A stretch of 64,000 bases of DNA from positions 124,001-188,000 of the forward strand of contig NZ_WBZC01000010.1 in assembly GCF_009017275.1 (NCBI RefSeq), read 5' to 3'. The first letter of the stretch is position 1; every line of letters starts with the position of its first letter. This DNA is from Alkaliphilus pronyensis (GTDB lineage Bacteria > Bacillota > Clostridia > Peptostreptococcales > Natronincolaceae). Made by a program: the position numbers and the translations under genes. The notes under the pieces are model-generated. The model had not been told where the DNA came from, did no database searches, and saw only the letters and a program-made list of their open reading frames with translations. Of this stretch, positions 61,825-64,000 are shown one piece after another.

Positions 61825-62367
61825 ATGACACAAGAAGAAAAAACCATGAAAAGTGAACGAATATATGAAGGCAAAGTAATAAACTTAAGGGTAGATACAG
61901 TCGAGTTACCAGAACGTAAATACTCCAAGCGTGAAATCGTTGAACATAGTGGTGCAGTTGGAATAATTGCATTAACCGAAAAGGAAGAAATGATTTTTGT
62001 AAAGCAATACAGAAAATCTGTGGAAGAGGTGCTGCTAGAAATTCCAGCTGGTAGAATTGAAGCAGATGAAGAGCCTGAGATGACAGCAAAAAGAGAGCTT
62101 GAAGAGGAAACTGGTTATATTGCCAATAAGCTGACTAAGATAACTGAGTATTATACAAGCCCAGGCTTTTCTAACGAGATTTTACATATATACTTTGCAG
62201 AGGGCTTATCGGCAGGAGTAGCAATTCCAGATGAAGATGAATACATTGAAGTTACATATTTGTATATTGATGAAGCAATAAAAAAAATCACTAAGGGAGA
62301 AATAAAGGATAGTAAAACAATAAATGCTATTTTACTGTACAAAACTATGATAGAAGGAAAAAAGTAA
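61825..62367 (+). CDS. nudF: ADP-ribose pyrophosphatase-type Nudix hydrolase
   Basis: A 180-residue Nudix hydrolase. The Nudix box is complete: G-RIEAD-E-PEMTAKR-ELEEETGY, preceded by FVKQYRKSVEEVLLEIPAG as in ADP-ribose pyrophosphatases. It probably cleaves ADP-ribose to AMP and ribose 5-phosphate. The start is ATG 61825 (GAGGAGG 7 bases before) or GTG 61822. It lies 12 bases after the DUF3866 gene. Confidence 0.9.
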   Translation: MTQEEKTMKSERIYEGKVINLRVDTVELPERKYSKREIVEHSGAVGIIALTEKEEMIFVKQYRKSVEEVLLEIPAGRIEADEEPEMTAKRELEEETGYIANKLTKITEYYTSPGFSNEILHIYFAEGLSAGVAIPDEDEYIEVTYLYIDEAIKKITKGEIKDSKTINAILLYKTMIEGKK

Positions 62368-62411
62368 TTATTTTAGGTTGTCTAAAAAACTAATGGGGAC
62401 AAGGCATAAAA

Positions 62412-62461
62412 CCCCTATTTTTGGCATAAGGTTTTTGTAACAACATAAGCCAATAGGGGGG
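62412..62461 (+). promoter_or_regulatory. Hairpin masking the spoIIM ribosome binding site
   Basis: CCCCTATT (62412-62419) plus GGC (62423-62425) pair with GCC plus AATAGGGG (62449-62459), leaving a 3-base bulge. The 3' arm includes the GGGGGG ribosome site of spoIIM. An alternative pairing of GGGG (62393-62396) with CCCC (62412-62415) could free that site. Confidence 0.5.
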
Positions 62462-62468
62462 ACTAATA

Positions 62469-63104
62469 GTGCCAAAATCTTTTATTGAAATTTGCAAAAA
62501 CCATATAAAAGAAAACTTCCTACTATATTCAATTATATTGTTTTGCTTTTTAATTGGAATATCTGTAGGAGCTTTTACTGTTAAGGTTGTTAATGTCCAT
62601 CAGAAGCAGGAGCTTATATCATATTTACGTAGCTTTTTCCATTTATTAGATGAATCAAGTTTAACTGGTGTAGAAATTTTTAAGGAATCCTTTAGTAATA
62701 GTTTTCAACTATTATTTTTAAGTTGGTTTATGGGGTTATTATTGATAGGTGTACCATTAATTTTTATGATAATTGTTTTTAGAGGGTTTGTAATAGGCTT
62801 TACAGTTGGCTTAATAATTGAGGAGTTTAAGCTTTATGGAGTACTGCTATTTATATTAGCAATTTTTCCTCAAAACATACTATTAATACCCCTTTACATA
62901 GTTGCTGCAGTTACATCTGTTTCCTTTGCTATTATGATAATAAAGGGGAAATTCAACAAAGCCAAAGGCTTAAACTATGGAAGACTATTTCTAATATACA
63001 CCCTTACATACCTAGGTATACTTTTAATAGTTGTTTTATCTTCCTTTATAGAAGCTTTTATAGTTCCCTTCTTTATTAGATTTATTGTTAAATATTTACA
63101 TTAA
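62469..63104 (+). CDS. spoIIM: Stage II sporulation protein M
   Basis: A 211-residue membrane protein with five or six helices, matching SpoIIM: NFLLYSIILFCFLIGISVGAF, FLSWFMGLLLIGVPLIFMII, FRGFVIGFTVGLI and ILAIFPQNILLIPLYI. With SpoIIP and SpoIID it degrades septal peptidoglycan during engulfment. The start is GTG with AGGGGGGAC upstream, inside a potential hairpin. It precedes xerD, the usual clostridial order. Confidence 0.93.
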   Translation: MPKSFIEICKNHIKENFLLYSIILFCFLIGISVGAFTVKVVNVHQKQELISYLRSFFHLLDESSLTGVEIFKESFSNSFQLLFLSWFMGLLLIGVPLIFMIIVFRGFVIGFTVGLIIEEFKLYGVLLFILAIFPQNILLIPLYIVAAVTSVSFAIMIIKGKFNKAKGLNYGRLFLIYTLTYLGILLIVVLSSFIEAFIVPFFIRFIVKYLH

Positions 63105-63211
63105 CTATAGAGACTTTTTTTAAATAAAGCAAGTAAAAAATATTTTTAGCAGGAATTTCTCAATACTTCGTTGAATAATTTATAATGATTTAAAACGAGG
63201 GAGTTTTTAGT

Positions 63212-64000
63212 ATGGAAACAATTATTAATGATTTTATTAAGTATTTAAGTAATGAGAGAAAGCTGTCAAGTAATACGTTAGAATCATACAAAAGAGATAT
63301 TAATCAGTTTCATGATTACCTTAACACCATTAAAGCTAGTTCTTTAATTAAGACCAACAAAACCACTGTAATTACTTATTTAATACATATGCAAAACACA
63401 GGTAAAGCAATTTCTACAGTGTCAAGAAATCTTGCATCAATAAGATGCTTTTTTCAATATCTCTTAATGAAAAATATTATTAGTCAGGACCCAACTCTAA
63501 ATTTAGAATCACCAAAAAGTGAAAAAAAGCTACCTAGCATATTAACCCTAAAGGAGATAGACATTTTATTAAGTCAACCTCAGGATAAAACCTCTAAGGG
63601 CTTAAGGGATAAAGCTATGCTGGAGCTTATTTATGCAACAGGTATCAGAGTTAGTGAGCTAATATCCTTAGATGTGGAAGATGTTAATTTAGATATGGAA
63701 TACATAAAATGTAAAGGCAATAATAAAGAAAGGGTAATTCCAATAGGGTCAATAGCGTTAAAAGAATTAAAAACTTATCTTACGGAATATCGTAAGGATT
63801 TTGTTAAACCATCATCAGATAATTCATTATTTTTAAATTGTCAAGGTCAGAGATTAACGAGACAAGGCTTTTGGAAAATAATTAAAACATATACTAAAAA
63901 AGCAAACATAGATAAAAAAATAACGCCCCATACCCTTAGACATTCATTTGCAACCCATCTTATTCAAAATGGAGCAGATTTAAAATCAGTACAAGAAATG
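63212..64000 (+). CDS. xerD: Site-specific tyrosine recombinase XerD (3' end outside window)
   Basis: The frame stays open to the right edge after 263 codons, so the protein is cut shortly before its end. The N-terminal SAM-like domain (FIKYLSNERKLSSNTLESYKRDI) and the catalytic domain are visible: ATGIRVSEL (first Arg), KGNNKERVIPI (Lys), and HTLRHSFATHLIQNGADL (His-x2-Arg). The last His and the Tyr nucleophile lie beyond 64000. It resolves chromosome dimers at dif. CGAGGGAG precedes the ATG. Confidence 0.93.
   Translation, partial: METIINDFIKYLSNERKLSSNTLESYKRDINQFHDYLNTIKASSLIKTNKTTVITYLIHMQNTGKAISTVSRNLASIRCFFQYLLMKNIISQDPTLNLESPKSEKKLPSILTLKEIDILLSQPQDKTSKGLRDKAMLELIYATGIRVSELISLDVEDVNLDMEYIKCKGNNKERVIPIGSIALKELKTYLTEYRKDFVKPSSDNSLFLNCQGQRLTRQGFWKIIKTYTKKANIDKKITPHTLRHSFATHLIQNGADLKSVQEM

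Overview
The window is a low-GC chromosomal segment from an anaerobic, endospore-forming member of the Clostridia. The pointers are a complete spoIIIA operon, sigK, spoIVB, spo0A and spoIIM, many TTG starts with strong AGGAGG-type ribosome binding sites, class-typical gene order, and an OLE RNA with its partner protein OapA. Together these suggest a relative of Alkaliphilus or Natronincola; that placement is an inference from gene content only. Nothing looks like a prophage, insertion sequence, rRNA, tRNA or CRISPR array.

Layout. 1-7000: end of a ferredoxin-domain aldo/keto reductase, ruvX, a DUF1292 protein, sfsA, a Fur-family regulator, ribonuclease J, a LysO exporter encoded as two overlapping genes, and a YlbF-family protein. 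7000-11400: trmR, a U32-family trhP, udk and a class B penicillin-binding protein, matching the yrrM-yrrN/O-udk-pbpI neighbourhood of Bacillus subtilis. 11400-16440: sigK with a pro-sequence, a DUF881 protein, an orphan HTH-TPR regulator, dCTP deaminase, a YvyF-like zinc-ribbon protein and a YqeG phosphatase. 16700-31800: a full Gram-positive type IV pilus locus (pilB, pilT, pilC, major pilin, prepilin peptidase, three large minor pilins, pilM, pilN, a PilO-LysM fusion) ending with an SLH-domain surface protein and a secreted Ig-like protein. The major pilin gene is flanked by two blocks of degenerate heptamer repeats. 32000-35000: comFB, aroQ, pepQ, efp and a CD1247-type metal-binding protein. 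35000-41000: spoIIIAA-AH and an Asp23 protein. 41000-50200: nusB, a TsaD paralogue, folD, xseA, xseB, ispA, a DUF212 protein, OLE RNA, oapA, dxs and tlyA. 50200-56200: a lone reverse-strand lipoprotein where nadK usually sits, then argR, recN, spoIVB and spo0A. 56200-64000: recX (reverse), steA, steB, two glycosyltransferase-like genes, a DUF3866 protein, a Nudix hydrolase, spoIIM and the start of xerD.

How the genes work together. The sporulation genes cover initiation (spo0A), engulfment (spoIIM), the mother cell-forespore channel (spoIIIA) and late mother-cell signalling (spoIVB to pro-sigma-K). trmR and trhP together make the wobble modification 5-methoxyuridine. ispA and dxs are isoprenoid genes that bracket OLE RNA and oapA, as in other OLE-bearing Firmicutes. 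The pilus locus replaces the outer-membrane parts of Gram-negative pili with proteins carrying LysM and SLH wall-binding domains.

The most notable element is the roughly 560-nt structured RNA at 46076-46640, read here as OLE (ornate, large, extremophilic) RNA, with its own promoter and terminator inside a conserved housekeeping gene run. OLE is a known class, but its biochemical function is only partly understood.
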